NCBI RefSeq assembly: GCF_019279795.1
Contig: NC_056737.1
Coordinates: 1,200,874,723-1,200,938,722, forward strand
Length of the DNA: 64,000 bases
Source of the DNA: Protopterus annectens
Lineage: Eukaryota > Chordata > Ceratodontiformes > Protopteridae
Direction: 5' to 3'
Shown here piece by piece: positions 44,165 through 54,679 of this stretch (its first letter is position 1; each line of letters opens with the position of its first letter). The notes under the pieces were generated by a model. It had not been told where the DNA came from. It did no database searches and saw only the letters and a program-made list of their open reading frames with translations. The translations under genes and the position numbers were made by a program.

Positions 44165-46530
44165 ATGTCCCAGAAACAGGAAGGTAAGCCATTGAGCTTC
44201 AAAAAATATGAAAAATGCAGTAAGAAGATGTCCCTTAGCGATTCACACATCTTGTGTGTATTGTTTCGTGCCTCTTCATCTGCAAGAGTCTTGTTCCATT
44301 TGCCACAATTTCAACCAGTGGGCATTAATGGAAGATAAAAATAAACTTATTTCAAAAGGACTTTTGAAGTCACCTTTCTCTGAGGCTATATCTTCCAAAT
44401 CTTCTGACAAACCTACCAAAAGACCTTCATCAGAGTAGAGATCCTCATCGGGGTTGAAGCAGAAGACTCCGAAGTTAATGGATCCGAAGGCTCCATCAGA
44501 GCAGACATCTCCTGGTTTCAAAACTCCTTCAGAGCGGGGAATTTCATTGGCGCTGACTGCTACAACAGATCATAGATATAGCAGCTGATCTCCATCTATT
44601 GAAAAGGTTTCTTATCAGCTCCCTTCTCCACTATTACCTAGATCAAGGGCACCTACCCTGTCCACTAGGTCTACCAGGAGTTTATCTGATGAAGATGTGG
44701 ATAGGGTAATAGAGAGACTTTTGAAGACACCTGCTTTAGCCAAACTACTGTTAGATCTGAGCCCAAGGGAACTGGGTCAGGCTCAAACCCCTTCTTCTGT
44801 TGCAGTTCCTCTTCTGATCCATCCCCCCTGCTTCGGAGCCGGAAGAGTCTGTTATCCAGGTTGTGTCAGAGTTGGGTCCAGGACCCATGCCTTCCTCTGA
44901 TCTGATATCTGCCCTGAGTGTCTCTGTGCCTTCACACCAGTAGACATCTAGGAGCCAACACTCCCCTGTTGGGACCAGAGAGACCTTTCAGATCTCATCA
45001 GATCTGACTATGCCTCTGGGGGCCTCAGCATGGGTGAGTTCAACTCCTACCTCTGCTTTGGAGCTGCTCTCGTCTGCTCCTGAGATTCCTTCGGCTCTGA
45101 CAACTTGTTTGTCAGATCTTTGGAGTTCTTCGGAGTAGAGAGGGACTGCCTTTGAGGCAATGAGGAGGGCTTTGACTACTTCACAGTCTGAGACGCAATC
45201 TACTTTGAGTCTTCCACCCTCTTCAGTCGGGGTGTCTTTGTCTTCTCACGTGCCCTCTCCACAGGTCTGCAGAGACCTTAGGCCTCAGGCTGTACCTCAG
45301 GGTACTGCCTCCTCTTCCAAAACCTCTCCAGAGTATCCCACTGAAGAGGTCCCATGGAAGAGGATATACAGAAAGAAGCATCTTGACTCCCCGGAGGAGT
45401 CTGTTACATCTGACACTGACCTTGATGAAGCAGAAGGGTCCCCAGGATCACCTGCTGAAGATGTCTCCTTTGTAGACATCCTAGAAACCTTAAAACAGAG
45501 AGGTGATTGGCAGTCCTCCACCCCTTTGGCTGAGGAGTCGGTCTTCCTGAAGGCTTTTGTGTCTCACCCATTAACTTCCTGGGTGAGTCCTTTTTTTGAC
45601 GAGGTTGTGGAATTAATCTCGTGAAAGGCCTTAGAGTCCCTAGACACCATAGTCCCTACTCCTAGGAAGCCAAATAAGTATATTACCACACAAAAAGTGT
45701 TTTAACAAAGGGTGTAGGGGGTTGATGTCATGGTTATGGCAGTGGCCACTAAGAAGGAACTCTCTGAAACAAGTTCCTCTATCCATCCTCTTAATAAGGA
45801 CTCTAAGACTATGGATAGATATGGCAAGCGCATCTTCTCATCAGCAACATTTGCCTTGTGGTCTCTGAATTATCTCACCAACTTCACTAGACTGCAGAAG
45901 GACCAGATTAAAGAATTATCAGGATCCATCGAAGAGGCCATAGCTGATGCGGCGGCAGATAAAATCAGTGCTCAGCTTGCCACCTTGAATTCAGTTGTCA
46001 ATTAGTTCATGATGCTCATATGTTATAGGTTCATAGGTTCATAGGTTGGTACTAGGCCATTGGCCCCAGGGCCTATATAAGCCTAGCCAAAAAATGTACC
46101 CTGGCTTTCGCCACCCAAGAAAATTATTTTCCTGTGCCTCTGTTGAGCAGAGCCACAGAAGTGATCCCTGGGGTGAATTTCCCATTTCCCATCCAATCAT
46201 CAAGATTTTTCTTAAGCAGTAGATGGAATGAGTAGGGCAGCAGGCTCAGGTATCTGTCTTAGGAGGCAGGCCTGGATGCATCTTTGAGATTTCACGGAGC
46301 CCTTCAAATCCTCCTTCATTAATGCCCTTTTGATGGCTCCTCCCTTTTTGGGCCAAAAGTGAAGGAAACACTCACCAGGTGTGAACAACAGGGTAAGACC
46401 ATGTCACACAAGGTGAAGGTTCCCTCAGAGGTAGAGGGGGAACAATAATGGAAGATGCCACCCTCGTGGCAGAGGGGGCCCTCAAAACCAGGGCTTCAGA
46501 GAATCTTTCTTTGGGAGACCCTTCCAGCAC
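44165..46530 (+). pseudogene. gag: DIRS-7 gag (frameshifted, with LINE tail insertion)
   Basis: The ATG at 44165 opens MSQKQEGKPLSFKKYEKCSK. The first cysteine of the module is Tyr-Glu-Lys-Cys-like and a frameshift follows near 44270 (LQESCSICHNF). A Ser/Pro region with GATCCGA/GATCTGA words, a DEDVDRVIERLLK segment near 44690, an acidic block DTDLDEAEGSP near 45415 and the core DRYGKRIFSSATFALWSLN near 45815 follow. A LINE tail is inserted after ..MLICYA (46020). The gag then resumes GMSRAAGSGICL, with a PFDGSSLFGPKVKETLTRCE-type stretch near 46330 (frameshifted) and a poor RG tail. Confidence 0.85.
46020..46215 (-). mobile_element. CR1-like LINE 3' tail (LINE-c)
   Basis: On the minus strand it ends GTACCAACCTATGAACCTAT, a short tandem octamer (CCTATGAA) like the end of LINE-a (GCCTAGTAAACACCTATGAA). 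It is preceded by a 3' untranslated part with GGCTTATATAGGCCCTGGGG. It is heavily 5'-truncated, only ~190 bp, and has no clear target duplication. Confidence 0.72.
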
Positions 46531-46539
46531 TCCTAAAGG

Positions 46540-48424
46540 AGTGCCTGATTGCTCGCCTCCTGAGGCAGTTGGGAGTTGATTGTCTCTGCACCAAGAAACC
46601 TGGCTAAAGATAACAAATGACAAATGAGTGCAGGACATAATATCCAGAGGATATATCATTCCCTTCTCATTTCCTATCCCTATAAACAAAGCAGTTCCAG
46701 ATATTCCACCCAGTCAAAAGGAGCAAGCAGCAATAGAAATCAAAAAGTTGCTAAGGAAAAGAGTCATCCAAGAAGTCCCTGCAGACTAGAGAGGATCTGG
46801 AATTTACTCAAGATTCTTTTTAGTTCTGAAAAGGACAGGAGACTGGAGGCCCATTTTGGATCTCAGCAATCTAAACAAATTGGTAAAAAAGACCAAGTTC
46901 TGGATGGTGACATGGCAGATGATACTTCCATTCCTGGAAAAAGACAACTGGATGCACTCTATAGACCTTCAGGACACGTAGTAACATATTCGATTGGACA
47001 GATGGTCCAAGATGTTCTTGCACTTCTGGCTAGGAGCCAGTCACTTCCAGTTTTGAGCTCTGCCCCTTGGTCCCACTACAGCCCCCAGAGTGTTCACTAA
47101 ATGTATGGCAGTAGTAGCGGCTCACCTGAGACGCAAAGGATTCCACGTATTTCCATACCTGGATGACTGACTCATAACCACCCCAACCAGGCATCATTTA
47201 CCCCAATCAAGGAATTGTCCTTTGACTTTGCTCCTCTCTAGGCATTACCGTGAATTATGAAACATCTGCGCTAGAGGCATCTCAAGGTTTAGTGTTCGTA
47301 GGAGCAGCAGTAAACACTACCACTCAAATAGCAAGACTTCCACAGGACAGAGTAGACAATCTCCATCATTTTGTCAGAATACTAATAAAGAAGTCAAAAG
47401 CCACAGCAAAACTAGTTCTCCAGGTCCTAGGGAAAATGGCTGCATTGATTATACTAATTCCTCTAGCTCACCTTCACATGAGGGTTCTCCAGTGGTTGCT
47501 TTTTGCACAGTGGTCAATCTTGGAACTTCCAATGTCCCACAAGATTATGATAACCAATGCCTGCAGAAAAGATCTCCAATGGAGGATTAATTCAACTTTA
47601 GTGCCTCAGGGCCATCCACTCATTCCTCTTCAACCTCTTGCCACTGTGAACATGGATGCTTCCCAGATAGGGGGGAGGGCATTTTCTCAGGCAGACATTT
47701 CAAGGCATCTGGCAATAACATGAGGCTCATCTGGATATAAATGTCCTAGACACGAGGGTGGTGCTTCTAGCATTGCAAGCATTCCATGACTCTCTTCCTA
47801 TAGGAACAATTGCAATCCAGATGGACAACATGTCTGTAGTTTGGTATGTCAACAAACAAGAGGGAACCAGACTGTACCCAGTTTGTTGAGAAGCTCTCAG
47901 GGTCTGGCATTGGGCAGTACCTCCAACCACTTTCTAATAGCAATGCACATTCTGGGGAAATTCATTGTCATTGCGGACTAGCTGAGAAGAGCCATTCTTT
48001 GGCCACATGAGTGGTCCCGCAATTGGAATGTAACAGAAGTGATCTTCCGCAAATGAGGCCAGCCTTGCTGCAACCTTTTTGCATCACCCAGTGCCAAATG
48101 CAGCAACTACTTTGCCCTGAGCCCTCCAACGGGGAAGTCACCAAGGGATGCACTTGTTCATGATTGGCCCCTGGGACGTCTTTATGCCTTTCCTCCAATT
48201 CTGATTCCAAAACTCCTACAGAAACTGAGTTTGTTGGAGACAACCATTATCTTAATTGCCCCCTACTGGCCTTGCCAAATATGGTTTCCCTTCCTTCAGC
48301 TTCATCTCAGGGATGAAACCTGGATTCTGGACCCAGCTCCAGACCTTCTGACACACCCATCAGGGATGGTTCATCCCAACCTTCACACCCTGAAATTGAC
48401 AGCTTGGCTGCTCCATTTACCCTA
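46540..48424 (+). pseudogene. pol: DIRS-7 RT-RNase H-methylase-like polyprotein (decayed)
   Basis: RT remnants include GSGIYSRFFLVLKRTGDWRP near 46795, APRVFTKCMAVVA near 47085 and YLDD followed directly by a TGA (47157-47171). The thumb region is open (47250-47723). RNase H has NMDASQIGG near 47650 and QMDNMSVVWYVNKQEGTRL near 47818. The methylase-like end has LYAFPPILIPKLLQ near 48180 and IILIAPYWPCQIWFPFLQ near 48245. Frames are broken in at least four places. Confidence 0.88.
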
Positions 48425-49417
48425 ATTGACAGGTTTCCATCCCTCTCCTCTCCTGTCAAGCATATTATTTTATCATCCCATAAAACTTTTACTCTGAAGC
48501 TTTACAGAAGCAAATGGAAGAAGTTTGTCATATGGGTAGACTATAAAAAATAGATTCCTTTACAGCACCAGTTCATTCCATGCTACAGTTTCTGTCTGAG
48601 ATCTTCAATGATGGAGCAATGGCAGCTTCAATTAAAGATCAACAATCTCTAATTTTCATATGGGAGAAAATGACCACTCTGTCACGTCACATAGACTTTG
48701 CAAAGCCTTCTTGAAATGCACTGTTATGCTATACAAACACCCAATGTCCCCTTGGGATCAAAATTTCATCTTATCCAACATTATATTTCCCCCTTTTGAG
48801 CCACATATGATATGAAATATCTCTCATGAAAAGCATTACTTCAGCCAGAAGAGTGTCCAAGTTGCAGGCCTTGTCCATTAAACCTCCTTACCTAATCTTT
48901 CACAAAGATAGGGTGTCATTATGCATTAATCCATCCTTTGTACCCAAGGTTATGTCAGAAAATACCCTTAATCAATCTATAGAGCTCCCCATTTTCTTTC
49001 CCAAATTTCAAAACAAAGGAGAGTATTCCTTGCATTTCCTAGACATTCATAGACAATTATGTTTCTATTTACACAGAACTTCAGAATTCAGGAAATTAGA
49101 CCAGCTCTTCATTTCATATTCTGATACAAGGAAAGGTCAGCCAGTTTCAAAAGTCACATTATCCAGATGTCTTTCATTATGCATATCCCACATTTACAGT
49201 TCTAAAAAGAAAGTCCTCCCAAATGTTCCTAAAGCTCATTCCACTAGACCTCTGGCCACGTCTGCTGTCTTTCAGGCTAGACTACCATTGGTTAATATTT
49301 GTGCAGTGGCTACTTGGGCAAGACCTCATACCTTTATTACTCATTACAAAGTGGATTTGGCCTCTAGGAGTAGAGCCTCTTTTGGTTCTATGGTTCTGAG
49401 GAATATTCTCCCATGAG
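48425..49417 (+). pseudogene. DIRS-7 tyrosine recombinase (N-terminal half broken, C-terminal half open)
   Basis: The N-terminal core-binding region is degraded (SKWKKFVIWVDYKK then a stop). From 48826 a 196-codon frame is open and contains ITSARRVSKLQAL, DIHRQLCFYLHRTSEFRK, the H-x-x-R box AHSTRPLATSAVF and TWARPHTFITHYKVD with the nucleophilic Tyr. It ends LRNILP and TGA at 49417. All catalytic residues of the C-terminal domain are present. Confidence 0.9.
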
Positions 49418-49450
49418 CCACCCAAGAGTTCAGTTGCTTGGGATGCAGTC

Positions 49451-49553
49451 CCACACGTAAGAATAAAGGCGAGATTGACAACATCACATAGAGAAGTTAT
49501 GTTCTTACCATAATGTTCCATGTATGTTGTCCATCTCCTTTTTTATTCTTACA
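49451..49553 (+). repeat. DIRS-7 internal complementary region
   Basis: The second half is complementary to the right end (ATGTTCCATGTATGTTGTCC pairs with the terminus near 49883). The core GTTATG-TTCTTAC-CATAAT is at 49496-49514. The first half predicts the missing left end. Confidence 0.85.
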
Positions 49554-49744
49554 ACCCTTCCTCCTCCCACTGCCTATACTCCTGCTACACTGCATAACAA
49601 AATAGGTATGCAGCAAGGCCATATAGCCGCAGATAATATACCCTTCTCAGTCTGCTTCTAATTTTATAACAGTAGGCATGTCCATTATTCTATACATCAG
49701 CAAATTGCTACCAGATGACCCCTTTTATGTGCTGCTGGGGGGGG

Positions 49745-49911
49745 GGGGCAGACAAGATCTGAGGTAACTAGGGGAATGCATTATGGGTAAAGAATGAGGC
49801 CCACGAGCTGGAGTATTGGCTGAGATGGGTCCGACATATCAGATCTGACCCACACGTCAGAATAAAGGATGAGATGGACATACATGAAACATTATGGTAA
49901 GAACAGAACTT
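49745..49911 (+). repeat. DIRS-7 right inverted terminal repeat
   Basis: It contains CAAGATCTGAGGTAACTAGG, ATTATGGGTAAAGAATGAGG and a GATCTGACCC segment. It ends ATTATGGTAAGAACAGAACT. Confidence 0.82.
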
Positions 49912-49973
49912 TTTCTATTTTTTTTAACTTCTACTTTTACTAATCTTCTGTTCTACATTCCCTCTCTGTGATC

Positions 49974-50534
49974 TTATTTTTTTATTGTGAAATTTTTCAT
50001 ATATGGATGCCTTTGTCTGTATTTGTCTTCAAATACCTTTGGAACTGCCTCTTTTGTGTGAATTAATTTGGCTTTTACCTTTGCATAAATATTGCACCAT
50101 ATCAGATCTCTCTTTTGTTCCCATGTCCACATTTCATTTTTATACCTTTCAAAAGTCCCTAGATTTTGTTCTTTATATTTATATTTTCGCACTTCCTCAG
50201 TCACTTCTTTTTCCAAGTGACTCAAGGTTTCTTGGTCTATATAATGTTTTTCATAAATCTGTTGTATTAATGAACACAAACTTCTGAGTGGAGATTCTGG
50301 GCTTCTTGCATAATAGTAACAATACATAATTTCTTTCTTATCCTCAGTAGTCCACTCTATCATCTTTATGGCTCTTTTTTGGCCTATCAGCTTTTGTGAT
50401 TTTTGTGGACTGCTATTTCCTTCTACAACAGGGAGGCCACCCTCCCTTTGGGCCTGGCCTAGCCCCATTGTAGGAATGTTTCCATTTCCTGAGGATTCTA
50501 CACTGTCATTTTTCCAGTCCTGGTACCAGTGCAC
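49974..50534 (-). CDS. 186-codon open frame, probably N-terminal part of a LINE protein (LINE-f)
   Basis: This intact minus-strand frame of 186 codons has an ATG start (50534) and a TAA stop. Residues about 60-75 read IEWTTEDKKEIMYCYYYARS, a W-T-x-E-D-(x)n-CYY pattern. I associate that pattern with the N-terminal region of some non-LTR retrotransposon proteins of the R2/R4-like group (recollection, not certain). The rest is Lys/Glu-rich and probably helical (EKEVTEEVRKYKYKEQN). No RT follows on the same strand within the next few hundred bases. It may be a fragment, or a small host or viral-like gene; its openness in this decayed landscape is notable. Confidence 0.45.
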   Translation of the reverse strand: MHWYQDWKNDSVESSGNGNIPTMGLGQAQREGGLPVVEGNSSPQKSQKLIGQKRAIKMIEWTTEDKKEIMYCYYYARSPESPLRSLCSLIQQIYEKHYIDQETLSHLEKEVTEEVRKYKYKEQNLGTFERYKNEMWTWEQKRDLIWCNIYAKVKAKLIHTKEAVPKVFEDKYRQRHPYMKNFTIKK

Positions 50535-50749
50535 CTACCAGGATTAGGCAGTTTTTTATCCTGGGTCTTGTGAACCCAGCTACATTTTTTATTTTTTAAC
50601 CTACTTCTGTATATGATATATGCTATATAAATACAGTCTATATATCAGTGTCATCTTGATGAGATTTTGTAAAAAAACATGGTCACCTCGTGAAAGTACT
50701 CACCAAGATTTGAGGATGAATTCAATTTCAGCAATACTGCTCTCCTTTG

Positions 50750-51735
50750 CTTGCTGACTTATCATCTCTTTATTCGCACCCTACCCAGCTGGGTTGAGTT
50801 CCTTGATGATACCTGAGTGTGAGTTTGTGTCGAAAGCCTTTGCTAGGTCAAGATAGGTGGTATGTACTGCTTTGGCTTCATTCAGGACTTTGTTGACATT
50901 CTTGAAGAAGTCCACCACTATAGTAAGCATGATCTACCATTAATGAAGCCAAACTGTGTTGGGATGAGAGTTTGAAGGTTGCCTATGTCCTTGACGATAA
51001 GGTCCATGATGATTCTTTCCATGGCCTTGCAGATAAGGCGGGTTAGGCTTATGAGTCTATAGTTCCCAGGGCTGGTTGATGAATCCCCCTTTGTGCAAAG
51101 AAATTGCAGTTCCTGTTCTCCACTCTGCTGGAACAAAGCCAGGCACAGTATGTTGGAACCGCCACTGGGCATATTCACTGTTGGTCAAGTATGTTTGTAT
51201 TTGTGAAGTGAATGAATCTCTGTGCCTGTAGATTTGAGGCCATATTGGATTCCCAGTCTAAAGAGAGGTAATTAGTCTCCCATGAGTAGGGTGTTAGGTT
51301 GGATGAAATGGACTCCACTAGGTCCAAGTATGCATTGTGAGCTTTTTGAGACATGGAGGTGACCTATGCCTGGCTAAGATACGGTGTGGGAGTTTATCTA
51401 TGGTGATCAGCACGTGGAGGAACTCCAGCACGTCATCCTGTTTGACCACCCTAGAGGTAAGCTTGTTATTGATGTATATTGAGACACCTCCACCTGTAGC
51501 CGTTGTCGGTGAGGCTATTAGTTTAAAATAAAAGTGTGGGAAGGCACTGAAACCTTGCACTTTTGAGACACTCTCTGCCGCTTTAAACCATGCCTTAGTA
51601 GCTACACAGATTTCTGTATTCTCAAGTGTGAGGAGGGCTTGGAGGGAGTGTAGTTTTTTATTTATGCTCCTGGAGTTCAGCAGTAACACCTTGAGTCCAG
51701 CTGAGTTGATTTTGCTTTGTCATTTGGTTTGTCAA
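50750..51735 (-). pseudogene. CR1-like LINE ORF2, 5' part: endonuclease and start of RT (LINE-d)
   Basis: Read on the minus strand it starts LKVLLLNSRSINKKLHSLQA near 51700, the beginning of an apurinic-type endonuclease domain. The ATKAWFKA segment follows, where the catalytic Glu of the usual ETW is Lys. GGGVSIYINNKL is near 51475. After frame changes the RT starts: KGDSSTSPGNYRLISLTRLI (near 51080), FGFINGRSCLL near 50925 and TYLDLAKAFDTNSHSGI near 50850, with the first catalytic Asp retained. Similarity ends near 50750, so the 3' half is lost. Same family as LINE-a and LINE-b. Confidence 0.86.
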
Positions 51736-51754
51736 TTTGGCGTTATACAAAAAG

Positions 51755-52940
51755 ATTTTATGGGGTGGATAGAGTTTCAGCCAGTATTCTAAAGCCTAGA
51801 CAGGAAAGGTACAGACCATCCTTAATAAAACAGTGTGGTCTGTTAACCATGTCCTCCCAAGCTGACAAATAGTGGATCCCCTTAGAATGACACCAGAAAG
51901 ACCACCAGTTGTTGAAATCAATTATTTTTTGCTCATATCGTGGCATCATCCTAGGTGATGGTAATATGCTGCTGGTATCATCATCAGTGATACATTGTAT
52001 CATTATATCATTGTATCATTGTATCATCCTCAGTGATGGTAATATGCTACTCAATGCATTGTGACATCATTCTCAGTGATGGTAATATGCTGCTGGTATC
52101 ATCCTCAGTGATACATTGTATCATTGTATCATCCTCAGTGATGGTAATATGCTGCTGGTATCATCCTCAGTGATACATTGTATCATTGTATCATCCTCAG
52201 TGATGGTAATATGCTGCTGGTATCATCCTCAGTGCTACACTGTATCATTGTATCATCCTCGGTGACTGTAATATGCTGCTCAAAGCCAGGCTCATACCAG
52301 CCTGAGACACATAGTCTGAAAGCTCCATAATGTGTTTCTTCATATAGTCCAGGGAGGTACATCTCAGGTCATTTACACCTACATGCACTATGATGGAATC
52401 ATACTGGTACCTGTGACGTAATGACTTGACTGCATGCATGATTTGGCAGATCCTGGCACCAGGTAAGTAACTAATAGTTATCTTCTCCTTGTTCAGGCAG
52501 GTTAGAGACCCATCAGTTTATCTTATATTGGAGTCCTCTATGACGAGATTCCTGGTAAGTGTGTTTGCTTGCCTTAGAGGCTTAGTGTTTGGGGTTCCCC
52601 TGAAAGTGACAGTATGTGTGGTGTTAGGTGATGTTTTGTCTGAGTTCCTTTGGGCATACGGAAGCATAGCTTTGACAATGGGTGGACTAGGAGATCTCAT
52701 TTTTTTAGGAAGATTGCTTTTAAGTGCTTCAGCATACATTAATCTATGTGTGTGTGTTATATGCTATGTGAGGTGAATGTTGTGTGTGCTTGTGTGCTTG
52801 AGTCTAGCCTCCAGTGTCATTGTGTAATTACACCACTCGTATACTAGGTCTGCTTTTTTAAGGATTAACTGGGTGTCGGTGAACATGAGACAATTACCAC
52901 ATTGTCACAAGAGGCCTTTATCCACCAAGCTGGCTACAGA
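51755..52940 (-). pseudogene. CR1-like LINE ORF1 with SGNH/GDSL esterase domain (LINE-d)
   Basis: On the minus strand, an N-terminal segment QCGNCLMFTDTQLILKK near 52890 may be a zinc-binding and coiled region. A Ser/Pro linker follows (52740-52520). The esterase domain then has block I (VIEDSNIR; the usual GDS is EDS), LPGARICQIM near 52450, HVGVNDL near 52380 (block III) and a C-terminal DGLYLSCLGF near 51800. There the catalytic His of D-x-x-H is Tyr. ORF1 esterases of this kind are known in CR1-group LINEs. A 62-bp minisatellite has expanded inside the domain (51949-52275). Confidence 0.85.
51949..52275. repeat. 62-bp minisatellite inside LINE-d ORF1
   Basis: About five imperfect copies of a unit containing GATGGTAATATGCTGCTGGT and ATCATCCTCAGTGATACATT, with nested TGTATCATT sub-repeats. 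It arises from ORF1 sequence and breaks the esterase frame. Confidence 0.92.
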
Positions 52941-54679
52941 GACGTTAGGAAACTGCATATCCATACTGTACAGTCCTTTGATTTGTGAGCTACAGGGGGG
53001 TGGTGTATTGGGGTTAGAAGACTATTAAGGGTGCTTTGTTTGTGTAGACTAATAGGGGTGCCTTATCAGGGCAGATTATGCTAAAAAGAACTAAGTTCTG
53101 CTAAATTTAATGTTTACACAATACTGAATTCTACTAAATCTGTAGGTATTGCCACTCGACACCCAACTAGCTGCTCCAAGCTTGTTGGTGTCATGCAAGG
53201 TATTTGCTCTATATTGCTGCTTTACAAGGTACAGTTTTATGCAGTGTTCTACAGGGAAAATTTGCTTTCTAAGTGTTTGCTGCTAGGCAGGGCATTGTTA
53301 ACCCATGCAAATGAGCAGAATTTATAGCGGCACAGAAAAAAAAAAACAAAAAAAATAACTAATGAGCCCTCTGGCCAATGAAATGACTAAACTAGAAGTC
53401 ATTTTGTGTATTTTTCCAACTCCGACCAGGCGAACACCTCCTGCCACAATATGAATAAAACCAGTCCTCCTAAGGTAAGAACACAGTAGAAGAAACCCAT
53501 AAGTACAGTGCTACCACAAATCAATTAAACAACTAGCTGTAAACCCCTTGCTAGAGGAGATTGCAGCAGTAATAGTGAGGGGAAGAGCATTTAAAAAAAA
53601 ATACAGTGAAGGCACATAAAAGCAGGAAGCAGTAGTAATCACTCAAATAACTTATGCAAGTGTGATTTAACAATCAAAGGTACTTCACTTTTCTTGAGTG
53701 GCACTGGATGCAAGTAAAACACTTTTGGAATGCAGGCTAAGACTCTAAGCTTTGCTGAGCTCTAGGAAAAATGAGCAAAAGACAATTTCTGCTAAGGGAC
53801 ATTTACCTGAGAGCAGTACTGGTTTGCTTGGTGGGCAGTTGGCATTACGGCTCTATAGAAAACAAATGTCTGGGAAGAGTATATAAATAGCTTATACAAC
53901 AGACAATAGCAGTGAAAGAGGGAGAGACTTTGGAAATCAGATTACCATAAGGGGTGGAGGCCAGAGACACAGAATTATATAACAAAAACAGGAAAAGAGT
54001 GGGAGGGGGTGGGAAAAACAAAAGAACAAGCAGGATATCAAGAATGACATCCAACCAGATAAAGATGGTATTGGAGCCCTTTCAGAAACTTTAGCTTAAT
54101 GTGTTAGTGTGGGATGGGACTGGAACAGAGACAGTTCTCACACCTTTGAACTTCTTCTACAGTTTAAGGCACCAGATTATGTAGAAATTTACTGGTAATA
54201 CTGTTTACTAGGGGTAACTCACCGTACCATATCCTAGTGTCCAGATCGTGAAACTAGGAGAAAGAGACAAAGCATGGGTTCCAAAAGCCAAATTCCATTT
54301 TGGCTCAATTGCCCATCTCAAAACAAGTATCCCTGTGTAGATACCTTGTGCAAATCACATTTCAAAATAATTGATTTGCTAAAAATACAGCAAAGGCACC
54401 AGAAAATGCTGCAAACAAAATCAGCATATGCATGCACTCAAGTAATTAGGTGAAATGCACTCCTTAAATCTCACTTCAGGTATAACTAAAACAAACAAAC
54501 AAAACCTTAATTCTCAGTTCACGTATGACCAAATTAAACAAGCAGCATGTGGTTGGTCACATGTCAGGCACTCCAAAGCCATGTGAAAGAGGTGGCCTAC
54601 AAAACCAACTTTCTATAAATTGCCTGCAAAACCAAGAGTCTAGAGACATGTTCTCTGACAGGCCATATCAATGTTCCTG
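52941..54679. other. Unassigned sequence
   Basis: No coding similarity, terminal repeats or RNA genes are recognised. A-runs are at ~53332-53358. The open frame at 53845-54054 (minus) looks like chance. Presumed intron or old repeats. Confidence 0.5.

Larger units (their letters stand above)
44085..49911 (+). mobile_element. DIRS-7, 5'-truncated element
   Basis: Gag, pol, recombinase, internal complementary region and right terminal repeat are present. The left terminal repeat is missing and the left boundary is uncertain. A CR1-like 3' tail sits in gag (46020-46215). The genes are broken, but the recombinase C-terminal half is open. Confidence 0.86.

Noticed and set aside
53280..53330. ATGCAAAT octamer as a regulatory element
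   Set aside because: A single short motif in unassigned AT-rich DNA is expected by chance.
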